DNA of 43,918 nt from Ruminococcus sp. (GCA_017470535.1 JAFUYP010000002.1:1-43918), one strand, 5' to 3'; shown: positions 16,034 to 24,134, counted from the stretch's first letter. Made by a program: numbers and translations. The notes: generated by a model from the sequence alone, not told the origin.

Positions 16034-17539
16034 TTATTCGCCGGCGTGGGAGATGCCGAGTATCTCCAGCTCTTTTGTGTTTAGCCCCACGCCCCTGAGC
16101 ATAAGTCTGTTTCCACGCAGGCTCTCGATGGAGTTTATCCCCATGCCGCCCATAAGCTCCTTTATCTCATGCCGCCATGCAGTCATAAGATTTACAAGCC
16201 GCTGCGAGCCTATGTCGGGGTTGAGCCTTTTCACAAGGTCGGGATTCTGCGTTGCTATGCCCCAGTTGCATTTGCCGCTCTGACAGGTGCGGCACAGGTG
16301 ACAGCCGAGTGCAAGAAGTGCCGCTGTCGCAACATACACCGCATCTGCACCGAGCGCTACTGCCTTTACGACATCTGCCGCAGAGCGCACGCTGCCGCCG
16401 ATAACGAGGGATACGTTGTTTCTTATCCCCTCATCACGCAGCCGCTGATCGACTGATGCAAGTGCAAGCTCTATCGGTATGCCGACATTATCCCTTATGC
16501 GTGTAGGTGCTGCACCCGTGCCGCCGCGGAACCCGTCTATCGCTATGATGTCAGCGCCGCTCCTGGCGATACCGCTGGCGATAGCTGCGATATTATGCAC
16601 CGCTGCAACCTTGACGATGACAGGCTTTTTGTATTCCGTCGCTTCTTTGAGTGAATAAACAAGCTGCCTGAGATCCTCGATAGAATATATATCATGGTGC
16701 GGTGCAGGCGATATAGCGTCAGAGCCTTCCGGTATCATTCTTGTGCGTGATATGTCGCCTACTATCTTAGTACCCGGCAGATGTCCGCCGATACCGGGCT
16801 TTGCGCCCTGACCCATTTTTATCTCTACGGCGGCAGCCGCTTCAAGATAATCCTTATGCACGCCGAATCTTCCCGACGCTACCTGCACCACCGTGTTAGG
16901 TCCGTACACATAAAAATCCTCATGCAGACCGCCCTCACCGGTGTTGTAGCATATACCAAGCTCCGTCGCTGCCCTTGCAAGGGAAGCGTGTGCGTTGTAG
17001 CTTATAGAGCCGTAGCTCATCGCCGAGAACATCACAGGCATCGAAAGCTCGAGCTGCGGAGCTATCTCTGTTATGATATTGCCGTCCTCATCACGCTTTA
17101 TCCGCTCAGGCTTTTTGCCGAGGAATACCTTCGTTTCCATAGGCTCACGCAGAGGGTCGATAGGCGGATTTGTCACCTGGGAAGCATTTATAAGTATCTT
17201 GTCCCAGTATACCGGCAAAGGCTTAGGGTTGCCCATTGATGAGAGCAGCACGCCGCCGCTGTTTGCCTGCTTGTATATCTCCTTTATCGTGCTGTCAGAC
17301 CAGTTGGCGTTCTCACGCAGACGGCAGTCGCTCTTGACTATTTTGAGCGCCCTTGTCGGACATAATGACACACACCTCTGGCAGTTGACGCATTTGCTTT
17401 CATCAGACAGCATAACGCCCAGCTCTGCATCAAAGCGGTGTACTTCGTTGGCACACTGTCTTTCGCAGACCCTGCACGCTATACATCTTTCCTTGTTTCT
17501 TTCTACCTCAAAATCGGGATATATAAACTGCTCACGCAT
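16034..17539 (-). CDS. Glutamate synthase FMN domain with N-terminal ferredoxin (split GltB)
   Basis: 501 residues. Two N-terminal cluster motifs, CIACRVCERQC (C19-C29) and CVNCQRCVSLCP, form a ferredoxin-like head of about 75 residues. The rest is the FMN-binding synthase barrel of GltB: PVMFSAMSYGSIS, NTGEGGLHEDF, QGAKPGIGGHLPG, IAIDGFRGGTGAAPT and the late cysteine loop CHLCRTCQSGKCNWGIATQ, which carries the 3Fe-4S cluster in full-length GltB. It converts 2-oxoglutarate and ammonia to glutamate. The ammonia must come from the separately encoded glutaminase domain upstream, with which it shares one base. This is the archaeal/clostridial split type. Confidence 0.92.
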   Translation of the reverse strand: MREQFIYPDFEVERNKERCIACRVCERQCANEVHRFDAELGVMLSDESKCVNCQRCVSLCPTRALKIVKSDCRLRENANWSDSTIKEIYKQANSGGVLLSSMGNPKPLPVYWDKILINASQVTNPPIDPLREPMETKVFLGKKPERIKRDEDGNIITEIAPQLELSMPVMFSAMSYGSISYNAHASLARAATELGICYNTGEGGLHEDFYVYGPNTVVQVASGRFGVHKDYLEAAAAVEIKMGQGAKPGIGGHLPGTKIVGDISRTRMIPEGSDAISPAPHHDIYSIEDLRQLVYSLKEATEYKKPVIVKVAAVHNIAAIASGIARSGADIIAIDGFRGGTGAAPTRIRDNVGIPIELALASVDQRLRDEGIRNNVSLVIGGSVRSAADVVKAVALGADAVYVATAALLALGCHLCRTCQSGKCNWGIATQNPDLVKRLNPDIGSQRLVNLMTAWRHEIKELMGGMGINSIESLRGNRLMLRGVGLNTKELEILGISHAGE

Positions 17540-18630
17540 CAGAATTTACCCTCCTTGACTGTTACTATAACAGGCTCACCGCCTGCCGGCGCATAAAGGT
17601 CTTCGGCATCAGGCTCCATTACCCTGATAGCCGCCTCCTCGCTTGCGATATATACCTTGTCGTCCTTTTGCGCTGTGACCATTGATCTTAGCTTCAGCCT
17701 GTCATTGAGCGCCATAAGTCCTCCGTTCCAGCCGTACACTATCGAAAACGGTCCTGTGATGAGCAGGCTCGGGAAAACAGTCCTCAGATATGTGAGCCGC
17801 TCCTTTTCCTTTTCGGGCTTAGCATTTATCGTGCTCCAGAACGGTGCTGCGATGACAGATGCAGCTTCTTCGAGCGTCAGCCCCTGCCGCCTGATAAGAT
17901 AGTCAAGTATGTATGTGATGACCTCTGTATCTGTCTGTAAGGTGCATTTGTAGCCGAACATCTCGATAAATCTTCTGTTTGCGTCGTATGACGAGATCTC
18001 ACCGTTGTGAACTATCGAATTATCAAGCAGTGAGAACGGGTGCGCACCGCCCCACCAGCCGGGGGTGTTGGTCGGGTATCTTCCGTGTGCTGTCCATGAA
18101 TAGCCCTCGTATTCTTCAAGCCTGTAAAAAAGCCCTACGTCCTCGGGGTAGCCCACCGCCTTGAAGCAGCCCATGTTCTTGCCGCTTGAAAAGACATATG
18201 CGCCATTCATCTCGGTGTTTATCTTAACGACAGAGCGTGCGGCGAATTCCTTTTCGTCCACCTGCTCAGATTCCACCATAGACCTCAGCGGTGACAAGAA
18301 ATATCTGTATATCACCGGCTCGTCTGTTATCTCGGGTATCTTTCTTGTCGGGATAAGCTCGCCCTTTACGACCTCAAAGCGCTCCTTCAAGTACGCCTCG
18401 CACTCCTTGCGTGAGGTGCGGTCATCAAAGAAAATATGAAACGCATAAAAGTCCTTGTACTCAGGGTAGATGCCGTATGCCGCAAAGCCGCCGCCCAGAC
18501 CATTTGATCTGTCGTGCATAGGCTTCATCGAATTGTAGATGACATCGCCCGTAATGCCCTTGCCCTCTCTTGAAATAACAGCCGCTATCGCACAGCCCGA
18601 GGGTATCCTTACTTCTCCTTCTCTAACCAT
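17539..18630 (-). CDS. Class II glutamine amidotransferase subunit of split glutamate synthase
   Basis: 363 residues from ATG 18630, chosen because AAGGAGAG lies just upstream; an in-frame extension to 18726 runs through the leader terminator and is not credible. The Ntn-hydrolase pattern is complete: the probable nucleophile Cys13 in PSGCAIAAV, TAHGRYPTNTPGW (Arg loop), VHNGEISSY (oxyanion Asn-Gly) and LQTDTEVITYILDYL (Asp of the glutamine pocket). The nucleophile is not residue 2, so a 12-residue propeptide must be cut. It releases ammonia from glutamine for the next gene's synthase barrel. First gene of the operon; expression is probably gated by the leader terminator. Confidence 0.9.
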   Translation of the reverse strand: MVREGEVRIPSGCAIAAVISREGKGITGDVIYNSMKPMHDRSNGLGGGFAAYGIYPEYKDFYAFHIFFDDRTSRKECEAYLKERFEVVKGELIPTRKIPEITDEPVIYRYFLSPLRSMVESEQVDEKEFAARSVVKINTEMNGAYVFSSGKNMGCFKAVGYPEDVGLFYRLEEYEGYSWTAHGRYPTNTPGWWGGAHPFSLLDNSIVHNGEISSYDANRRFIEMFGYKCTLQTDTEVITYILDYLIRRQGLTLEEAASVIAAPFWSTINAKPEKEKERLTYLRTVFPSLLITGPFSIVYGWNGGLMALNDRLKLRSMVTAQKDDKVYIASEEAAIRVMEPDAEDLYAPAGGEPVIVTVKEGKF

Positions 18631-18645
18631 GAATGATCTCTCCTT

Positions 18646-18714
18646 ATAAAAAAATAAATGGCGCACTCTCCCACACCCCGGACAATTCCGGAGTATGGGA
18701 GAATGAACGCCATT
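18646..18714 (-). terminator. Strong leader terminator of the glutamate synthase operon
   Basis: Read on the minus strand, AATGGCG at the base pairs with CGCCATT, then after a small internal loop 15 further pairs (TCTCCCATACTCCGG with CCGGGGTGTGGGAGA, some G-U) close a 6-base loop AATTGT. Seven Ts follow directly. It lies between the promoter and the ribosome site of the first gene, so transcripts should stop unless prevented. An alternative small hairpin, GAG-AATG with CATTCTC, uses the 5' arm and would compete with it. Confidence 0.88.
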
Positions 18715-18728
18715 GCTCATTTGCAAGT

Positions 18729-18757
18729 ATTATACCGCAAAAATTCATTTTTGTCAA
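18729..18757 (-). promoter_or_regulatory. Promoter of the glutamate synthase operon
   Basis: On the minus strand TTGACA (18757-18752) and TATAAT (18734-18729) are separated by exactly 17 bases, a full consensus. Transcription would begin near 18722, just before the leader terminator. Confidence 0.85.
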
Positions 18758-18830
18758 TAGAATTATGCGAATTTGTGAGTTTTCTGCAAGTTTTAACATA
18801 TAATCCTGCGTTATTTTGTGATAATCGTGC

Positions 18831-18860
18831 TTGACAGATCTAAGCATTAAGATGTATACT
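18831..18860 (+). promoter_or_regulatory. Promoter of purF
   Basis: TTGACA (18831-18836) and TATACT (18855-18860) with an 18-base spacer, divergent from the glutamate synthase promoter. Confidence 0.7.
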
Positions 18861-18883
18861 AAATAATACAGGGGCAGCGTCGT

Positions 18884-18914
18884 CCCGGGAACACCCGGGG
18901 GCACTGTCTTTTTT
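18884..18914 (+). terminator. Possible attenuator in the purF leader
   Basis: CCCGGG AACA CCCGGG (18884-18899) is a perfect 6-bp, GC-only hairpin with a 4-base loop, and a run of six Ts begins 9 bases later. The leader is only about 65 bases, too short for a known purine or PRPP aptamer, so what would control it is unclear. Confidence 0.5.
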
Positions 18915-18934
18915 GTTATGGGAGGAATGTTTTT

Positions 18935-20353
18935 ATGAGCAGTCTGCACGAGGAATGCGGAGTTATAGGATTATGGTCGCCTGTCAGGGCGGCGCTTGCT
19001 GATACGGTCTACTACGGGCTTTATGCCTTGCAGCACCGTGGACAGGAGGGGTGCGGTATCGCCGTTTGTGATGACGGCGTTATCACAGCGCATAAGGACG
19101 TAGGTCTGGTGGGTGAGGTGTTTGACCATGCAGCACTGTCACAGCTGCCGGAGGGGAATATGGCGGTCGGTCATGTAAGGTACTCCACCACCGGCGGCAA
19201 TGAGCGGCGCAACTGTCAGCCGATAGTCGTAAATCATATGAAAGGCAGAATGGCACTCGCACATAACGGCAACCTGTCGAATGCCTATGCTCTAAGACGT
19301 GATCTTGAGCTGTCAGGGGCGATATTCCACACTACGTCCGACACGGAAACTATCGCCTACATCATAACAAAAAAGCGCCTTGTCACCCCCTCTATCGAGC
19401 AGGCGGTGCTTGCCGCTATGGATATCATCGAGGGGGCATACTCTCTGGTAGTGATGTCGCCTTCAAAACTCATCGCCGTAAGAGACCCCCACGGATTCAG
19501 ACCGCTGTGCTTCGGCAAGCTGCCGGACGGTGCATATGCTGTTGCATCAGAAAGCTGTGCGCTCACAGCGATAGGCGCTGAGTTTGTGCGTGACATTGAG
19601 CCGGGCGAGATGATAGTGTTTTCATCGGACGGTATAAAGAACGACACCTCCCACTGCGGCAAAACAGACAGGAGCATCTGTATTTTTGAGTACATATACT
19701 TTGCACGCCCTGACTCTGTTATAGACGGCGTATCTGTCCACAAGGCACGGCTGCGTGCAGGAGAGATACTTGCCATGAGCCGCCCTGCCGATGCGGATAT
19801 TGTTATAGGCGTACCTGATTCCGGGCTTGATGCAGCGCTCGGGTTTTCAAGGGCGTCGGGCATACCCTACGGCATAGGGCTTATAAAGAACAAATACATC
19901 GCCCGTACCTTTATCTCTCCCACTCAGTCGGGCAGAGCGGACAAGGTACGCATAAAGCTCTCAGCCGTCAGCGAAACTGTCAGGGGCAAACGTGTCATAC
20001 TGGTCGATGACTCGATAGTGCGTGGTACTACCGGCGGCAGGATAGTTTCGCTCCTGCGTGAGGCAGGTGCTAAGGAGATACATTTCCGTGTTTCCGCACC
20101 GCCTTTTGAGCACCCGTGCTACTATGGGACGGATATAGATTCCGAGGAAAACCTCATCGCCAGCCGACATACTCCCCAGGAGATAGCAGCACAGATGGGT
20201 GCAGACAGCTTAGGCTTCCTGCCGGTAGAAAGACTCGGCGAGCTTATCGGCAGCTCAGGCTGCTGCAAAGCCTGCTTTAACGGCAGCTACCCCACCGCCA
20301 GACCTGAAAACGCCTTCAAGGACAAATATGAGATGAAGATAAATGACGCCTGA
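18935..20353 (+). CDS. purF: Amidophosphoribosyltransferase
   Basis: 472 residues, the normal length. Class II glutaminase: the propeptide MSSLHEE precedes Cys8 in ECGVIGLW, then LQHRGQEGCGIAV, VGHVRYSTTG, LAHNGNLSN and TSDTETIAYII. The phosphoribosyltransferase half has the PRPP loop VILVDDSIVRGTT. Cysteines in ICIFEYIYFARPDS, HPCYYGTD and GCCKACFNG match the [4Fe-4S] ligands of the Bacillus-type enzyme. It catalyses the first step of de novo purine synthesis. It stands alone here, away from other pur genes, and is divergent from the glutamate synthase operon. Start ATG 18935 after GGGAGG. Confidence 0.95.
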   Translation: MSSLHEECGVIGLWSPVRAALADTVYYGLYALQHRGQEGCGIAVCDDGVITAHKDVGLVGEVFDHAALSQLPEGNMAVGHVRYSTTGGNERRNCQPIVVNHMKGRMALAHNGNLSNAYALRRDLELSGAIFHTTSDTETIAYIITKKRLVTPSIEQAVLAAMDIIEGAYSLVVMSPSKLIAVRDPHGFRPLCFGKLPDGAYAVASESCALTAIGAEFVRDIEPGEMIVFSSDGIKNDTSHCGKTDRSICIFEYIYFARPDSVIDGVSVHKARLRAGEILAMSRPADADIVIGVPDSGLDAALGFSRASGIPYGIGLIKNKYIARTFISPTQSGRADKVRIKLSAVSETVRGKRVILVDDSIVRGTTGGRIVSLLREAGAKEIHFRVSAPPFEHPCYYGTDIDSEENLIASRHTPQEIAAQMGADSLGFLPVERLGELIGSSGCCKACFNGSYPTARPENAFKDKYEMKINDA

Positions 20354-20371
20354 CCATGTGCAGACCTTCTG

Positions 20372-21394
20372 CTATCCCATATGACTTTTAAGATCAATAT
20401 CACAGGTAAGATAATGCTCGGTCATGTCAAGAAACTGCTGTATCCTGCGTGTATCGTCCTTGCATTCTTTAAGCTGTTCAAGGCAGCAGAACCAGAGCGG
20501 TTTGAGGCAGCGAAACAGCATGAGCGCATATTCCTTCTCCGCCTGTGAGAACTCATAATAGCGCTTTACGATGTCAATAGAAGCAAAGATCTTTTTAAGC
20601 GAATTTTCAGGACTGCCGTAATTCTCACGAAAAAGGTAGTTTAAAAACACCTCTCTGCCGCAGAGGTTAAAATCGAACACGCCCGCAAATCTCCCGTCCT
20701 TGTCAACAAGGATATTAGTTGAATTAAGGTCTGCCTGGAACACCGATGTCGGCAGCTCATGGTAGACTCTTTCAAGACAGCTGCGGTTTTCATTCCATAT
20801 ACGCCATATCCTGTCGGTCTGAGCCCTGAACATCTCAGGCAGGGTATCGGCGTATTTTTTCCATTCAAGTGCATTTTCAAGCACCTCATCTGTCTTGTCG
20901 CTTTCACAGAACCTCTCAAACAGACAATAGCCTGACGGGTACTGCGTGTAGTCAAAATGCTTTGCTGCTATCCGTGCGGTCATTTTCCATATGTCGTGGC
21001 GGTATTTGTCATAAAGTGCGTCGTTGTCCTCATCACTGTCATTACGCTGTTCAAGCGGCTCATACTCCGAATACTCCTCGGCGTATGCCACACACCTGTG
21101 GCCCTCATATTCTATATAGGGGAACTCTCCGGTCTTGTCTGCAAATATCCTCGGGCAGTAATAGCCAAGCGAGCGGTATTCATCTATCGTCCTCTGCCAC
21201 ATCTTTATCTTTTCGGGGAATGTAAAATCGTTGTCTGCGAGCTTTATCACCATACGCTTTCCTGTCGGCTGAGTTATGATGAATGTCTTTCTAATATCCT
21301 TTTCTCCCCTGCCGGTATCGACCAAGTAAAAAGAGCTTATACCGCCGTCAGAGAATCTTTTGAAAATATCTGCTATAATATCGTGTGTGTACAT
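20372..21394 (-). CDS. Aminoglycoside phosphotransferase-like (APH/choline kinase fold) protein
   Basis: 340 residues from ATG 21394, which has AAGGAG upstream; a longer frame to 21496 lacks a site. The kinase core is seen as KRMVIKLADND (the ATP lysine strand), FQADLNSTNILV (Asp222, Asn227) and FAGVFDFNLCG (Asp241 of the DFG-like motif). The family motif HxDxxxxN has Gln220 in place of His. Such proteins phosphorylate small alcohols, sugars or aminoglycosides, but here the substrate is unknown and no resistance role can be claimed. It ends 18 bases from purF, convergent, with no clear terminator between them. Confidence 0.75.
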   Translation of the reverse strand: MYTHDIIADIFKRFSDGGISSFYLVDTGRGEKDIRKTFIITQPTGKRMVIKLADNDFTFPEKIKMWQRTIDEYRSLGYYCPRIFADKTGEFPYIEYEGHRCVAYAEEYSEYEPLEQRNDSDEDNDALYDKYRHDIWKMTARIAAKHFDYTQYPSGYCLFERFCESDKTDEVLENALEWKKYADTLPEMFRAQTDRIWRIWNENRSCLERVYHELPTSVFQADLNSTNILVDKDGRFAGVFDFNLCGREVFLNYLFRENYGSPENSLKKIFASIDIVKRYYEFSQAEKEYALMLFRCLKPLWFCCLEQLKECKDDTRRIQQFLDMTEHYLTCDIDLKSHMG

Positions 21395-21459
21395 AATGTG
21401 TTCTCCTTGAAACTGTTTTATAGTATTATAACATAACGAATGAGCGCTTTCAAGTATAT

Positions 21460-21472
21460 AGGCAATACCGCA
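21460..21472. repeat. Degenerate arm of the dispersed palindromic repeat
   Basis: AGGCAATACCGCA matches the arm of the element at 11686 with one change (C to T). No partner arm nearby. Confidence 0.45.
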
Positions 21473-21497
21473 AAGAAAAAACTTTTTTAAAAGCATA

Positions 21498-21547
21498 TTG
21501 ACATAGTGTCAGAATAGTGCTATAATATGTATAGTGACACATTGTCA
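21498..21547 (+). promoter_or_regulatory. Promoter of the TetR operon with two palindromic operators
   Basis: TTGACA (21498-21503), 17-base spacer, TATAAT (21521-21526). Two 13-base palindromes of the form TGACA-N3-TGTCA lie at 21499-21511, covering the -35, and 21535-21547, just past the start site. Both are followed by GAATA. Their centres are 36 bases apart. This is a textbook layout for autorepression by the TetR protein encoded directly downstream. Confidence 0.85.
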
Positions 21548-21571
21548 GAATAAACATAAAGGGGAGATCAT

Positions 21572-22192
21572 ATGCCAAAGGGTTCACCGGAGCTGACGGC
21601 TTCACGCAGGGAGGAGATAGTCTGTGCCTGCGAAAAGCTCTATCAGACTATGAGCTTCAGGGATATAACGATAAAGGAGATAGGCGCTGCAACGTCCTTT
21701 ACAAGGACATCTATCTATAACTATTTTCACACTAAGGAGGAGATCTTCTTAGCACTTATGCAGCGTGAGTATGAAGACTGGGCAGGTCAGATGAACGCTC
21801 TTGCAGACAGCAATGAGAGCATGAGTGCAGAGAGTTTTGCAAAAAGCATAGCACATTCGCTTGAAAACCACAGGCAGCTTTTAAAGCTGCTTGCTATGAA
21901 TCACTATGATATGGAGGAAAACTCACGCCCCGAACGGCTCGCCGAATTCAAATGTGCATACGCAGCATCACTTGATGCGGTAAGGGCGTGCGTGAACAAG
22001 TTTTTCCCGGACACCGATACCGAGAGCTTTATATTTGTGTTCTTTCCGTTTCTGTTCGGGGTGTATCCGTATTCAGTTGCCACCGAAAAGCAGCTCGATG
22101 CTATGAGAGCGGCAAAAATGGATTTTAAGATGCACACTGTTTATGAGATAATTTATTCCTGCGTTATGCAGCTTTTGGGAGGTCAGTTATGA
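21572..22192 (+). CDS. TetR family repressor, probably autoregulated
   Basis: 206 residues. The N-terminal TetR domain reads SRREEIVCACEKLYQTMSF, then ITIKEIGAATSFTRTSIYNY for the helix-turn-helix with the FHTKEEIF tail. The C-terminal half is helical and aromatic-rich (FIFVFFPFLFGVYPYS), suitable for a ligand pocket; it resembles the TetR_C_21-like group linked to redox genes, which I state with caution. It overlaps the aldo-keto reductase gene by 4 bases (ATGA). The two matched palindromes at its promoter make autorepression and control of the whole three-gene operon very likely. AAGGGGAG precedes ATG 21572. Confidence 0.9.
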   Translation: MPKGSPELTASRREEIVCACEKLYQTMSFRDITIKEIGAATSFTRTSIYNYFHTKEEIFLALMQREYEDWAGQMNALADSNESMSAESFAKSIAHSLENHRQLLKLLAMNHYDMEENSRPERLAEFKCAYAASLDAVRACVNKFFPDTDTESFIFVFFPFLFGVYPYSVATEKQLDAMRAAKMDFKMHTVYEIIYSCVMQLLGGQL

Positions 22193-23226
22193 AATACACA
22201 AGCTTAGGAAACTCAGACCTTAAAGTTTCACGCATCTGTATGGGGTGCATGGGGTTCGGTGATGCAAAAAAAGGTCAGCATTCATGGACGATAGACGAGC
22301 AGCATTCAAGAGAAATAATAAAACGTGGGCTGGAGCTTGGCGTGAATTTCTTTGATACGGCTATCGCCTACCAGTCGGGCACGAGCGAGCAGTATCTTGG
22401 CAGAGCGCTAAGAGATCTTGCAAAGCGTGACGAGGTGGTCGTAGCTACGAAGTTCCTTCCCAGAACGCCTGCTGACATCGAGGCAGGCATAACAGGCCAG
22501 CAGCATATCGAAAGAATGATAAACAAAAGCCTTGAAAACTTAGGGCTTGACTATGTTGACCTGTACATCTATCATATGTGGGACTGGAACACCCCTGTGT
22601 ATGATATTCTTGACGGGCTGAATAGAGTCGTCAGGGCAGGCAAGGCACGCTGCATAGGCATATCCAACTGCTATGCGTGGCAGCTTGCAAAGGCAAACGC
22701 CCTTGCCGAAAAAGAGGGATTTGCAAAATTTGTATCCGTTCAGGGGCATTATAATCTTATCTTCCGTGAGGAGGAGCGTGAAATGGCGCTTCTTTGTCAT
22801 GAGGACAATATAGCTATGACTCCGTACAGCGCACTTGCAAGCGGCAGACTGTCAAGACTGCCGGGCGAGACCTCAAAGCGTGCTGAGGAGGACAGCTATG
22901 CAAAATTCAAATACGACGCCACAAAGGAGCAGGACGAGGTCATTATCAGGCGTGTGGCGCAGTTAGCCGAAAATCACGGCGTTTCCATGACAGAGGTATC
23001 CCTTGCATGGCTGCTCACAAAGGTCACATCTCCGGTAGTGGGCGCAACAAAGCTGCACCATATCGAGGGTGCTGCAAAGGCGGTGGAGCTTACGCTTACA
23101 AGCGAGGAGATCTCTTACCTTGAAGAGCCTTATGTCCCTCACGCACTTGCAGGTGTGATGGCGCAGAACAAGCCGGCAAACAAGGACGACGATCACGTCT
23201 GGAGCACAGGCAGCCAGAAGATATAG
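22189..23226 (+). CDS. Aldo/keto reductase
   Basis: 345 residues. The family's Asp-Tyr-Lys-His set is visible: FFDTAIAYQSG (Asp, Tyr), VVVATKF (Lys) and VDLYIYHMWD (His), with GISNCYAWQL and the late SPVVGATK for NADPH. The opening MKYTSLGNSDLKVSRICMGC is typical of the YajO/voltage-channel beta subunit-like branch. It reduces aldehydes or ketones with NADPH in the cytoplasm. It is translationally coupled to the TetR gene and followed 14 bases later by a cytochrome b-like membrane protein gene, suggesting an inducible response to a reactive carbonyl or quinone. Confidence 0.93.
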   Translation: MKYTSLGNSDLKVSRICMGCMGFGDAKKGQHSWTIDEQHSREIIKRGLELGVNFFDTAIAYQSGTSEQYLGRALRDLAKRDEVVVATKFLPRTPADIEAGITGQQHIERMINKSLENLGLDYVDLYIYHMWDWNTPVYDILDGLNRVVRAGKARCIGISNCYAWQLAKANALAEKEGFAKFVSVQGHYNLIFREEEREMALLCHEDNIAMTPYSALASGRLSRLPGETSKRAEEDSYAKFKYDATKEQDEVIIRRVAQLAENHGVSMTEVSLAWLLTKVTSPVVGATKLHHIEGAAKAVELTLTSEEISYLEEPYVPHALAGVMAQNKPANKDDDHVWSTGSQKI

Positions 23227-23240
23227 ACTAAGGAGAGCAT

Positions 23241-24134
23241 ATGCAGGCAAAAACTCACAACATGATAAAAAGGATAGTCGATGCTGTGCTTACGATACTG
23301 CTGCTGTTTTTAATGGCGTATCAGTTGACAGGCGATTCGCTTCACGAATGGCTGGGTATCGGCATGACAGTGACACTTATACTTCACCATATACTCAACC
23401 GCAAATGGTACAAGTCAGTATTTAAAGGGAAATACTCCCCCTACCGTATCGCAATGACGGCTGTAAATACTCTCATGCTAATATCCATTGCACTTACAGC
23501 GCTCAGCGGTATGGCTATGAGCGGTCATGCAGTACCGTTTATGTACGGCCTTATAAGTGTGATGACCGCACGCTCGCTGCATCTTGCGATGTCCTACTGG
23601 TCGTTCATACTTATGGGACTGCATATCGGTCTGCATATAAAAGCAATGACCGCAAAGCTGCCGGACAAGGGCAGAGCAGTATTTAATATCATCCTTACTG
23701 CGGCAGGCGGCGTGGGACTGTGGCTGTTTTTAAAGAGCGGTATTGTAAACTACATCTTTTTCAGGACACACTTTGCATTTTTTGACTTTTCAACCGCAAA
23801 ATGGCTCATAATACTGCAAAACCTTGCAATGCTTCTGTTCTTCGTCCTTGTAGGGCACACGCTGTCACAGCTCACACAAAAAAACAGGGACAAAAAATAT
23901 TCGGTAAAGCCTTTGATATGGCTATTGTGTGCTATATCCATAGGTATCATAATGCACCTGACTTTGACAGACAGCGGCAGCGGAAGCTTCGGACAGAGCC
24001 TGACTGCGATATATAAGCTCGCTCCCGATTCTTCGATAGGCGAAGGTCTGTCGGTGCATTATTACTCAGGCGATGAGACGCTTGCTGATGATATAAATGA
24101 CTGGCTGGGCAAAAACGGCATTAGCAAAAACTAA
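23241..24134 (+). CDS. DUF4405 / flavinylation-associated cytochrome-like membrane protein
   Basis: 297 residues with about seven membrane segments. The N-terminal part YQLTGDSLHEWLGIGMTVTL and ILHHILNRKWY is the DUF4405 signature. Histidines in HEW, LHHILN, SLHLAM and GLHIGLHIK lie in or near helices and are candidates for heme ligands, as proposed for flavinylation-associated cytochromes. The last ~60 residues after the seventh helix are soluble (GSGSFGQ to the C-terminus) and probably lie outside. It is the third gene of the TetR operon and directly precedes the riboflavin operon. It could move electrons across the membrane for the aldo-keto reductase pathway; this is inference. Confidence 0.75.
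   Translation: MQAKTHNMIKRIVDAVLTILLLFLMAYQLTGDSLHEWLGIGMTVTLILHHILNRKWYKSVFKGKYSPYRIAMTAVNTLMLISIALTALSGMAMSGHAVPFMYGLISVMTARSLHLAMSYWSFILMGLHIGLHIKAMTAKLPDKGRAVFNIILTAAGGVGLWLFLKSGIVNYIFFRTHFAFFDFSTAKWLIILQNLAMLLFFVLVGHTLSQLTQKNRDKKYSVKPLIWLLCAISIGIIMHLTLTDSGSGSFGQSLTAIYKLAPDSSIGEGLSVHYYSGDETLADDINDWLGKNGISKN

Noticed and set aside
18631-18726. Longer N-terminus for the glutaminase subunit
   Set aside because: It would be translated through the leader terminator, lacks a ribosome site, and puts the nucleophile Cys far from the N-terminus.
18868-18934. PRPP or purine riboswitch before purF
   Set aside because: The leader is only about 65 bases and lacks the conserved junctions of either class.
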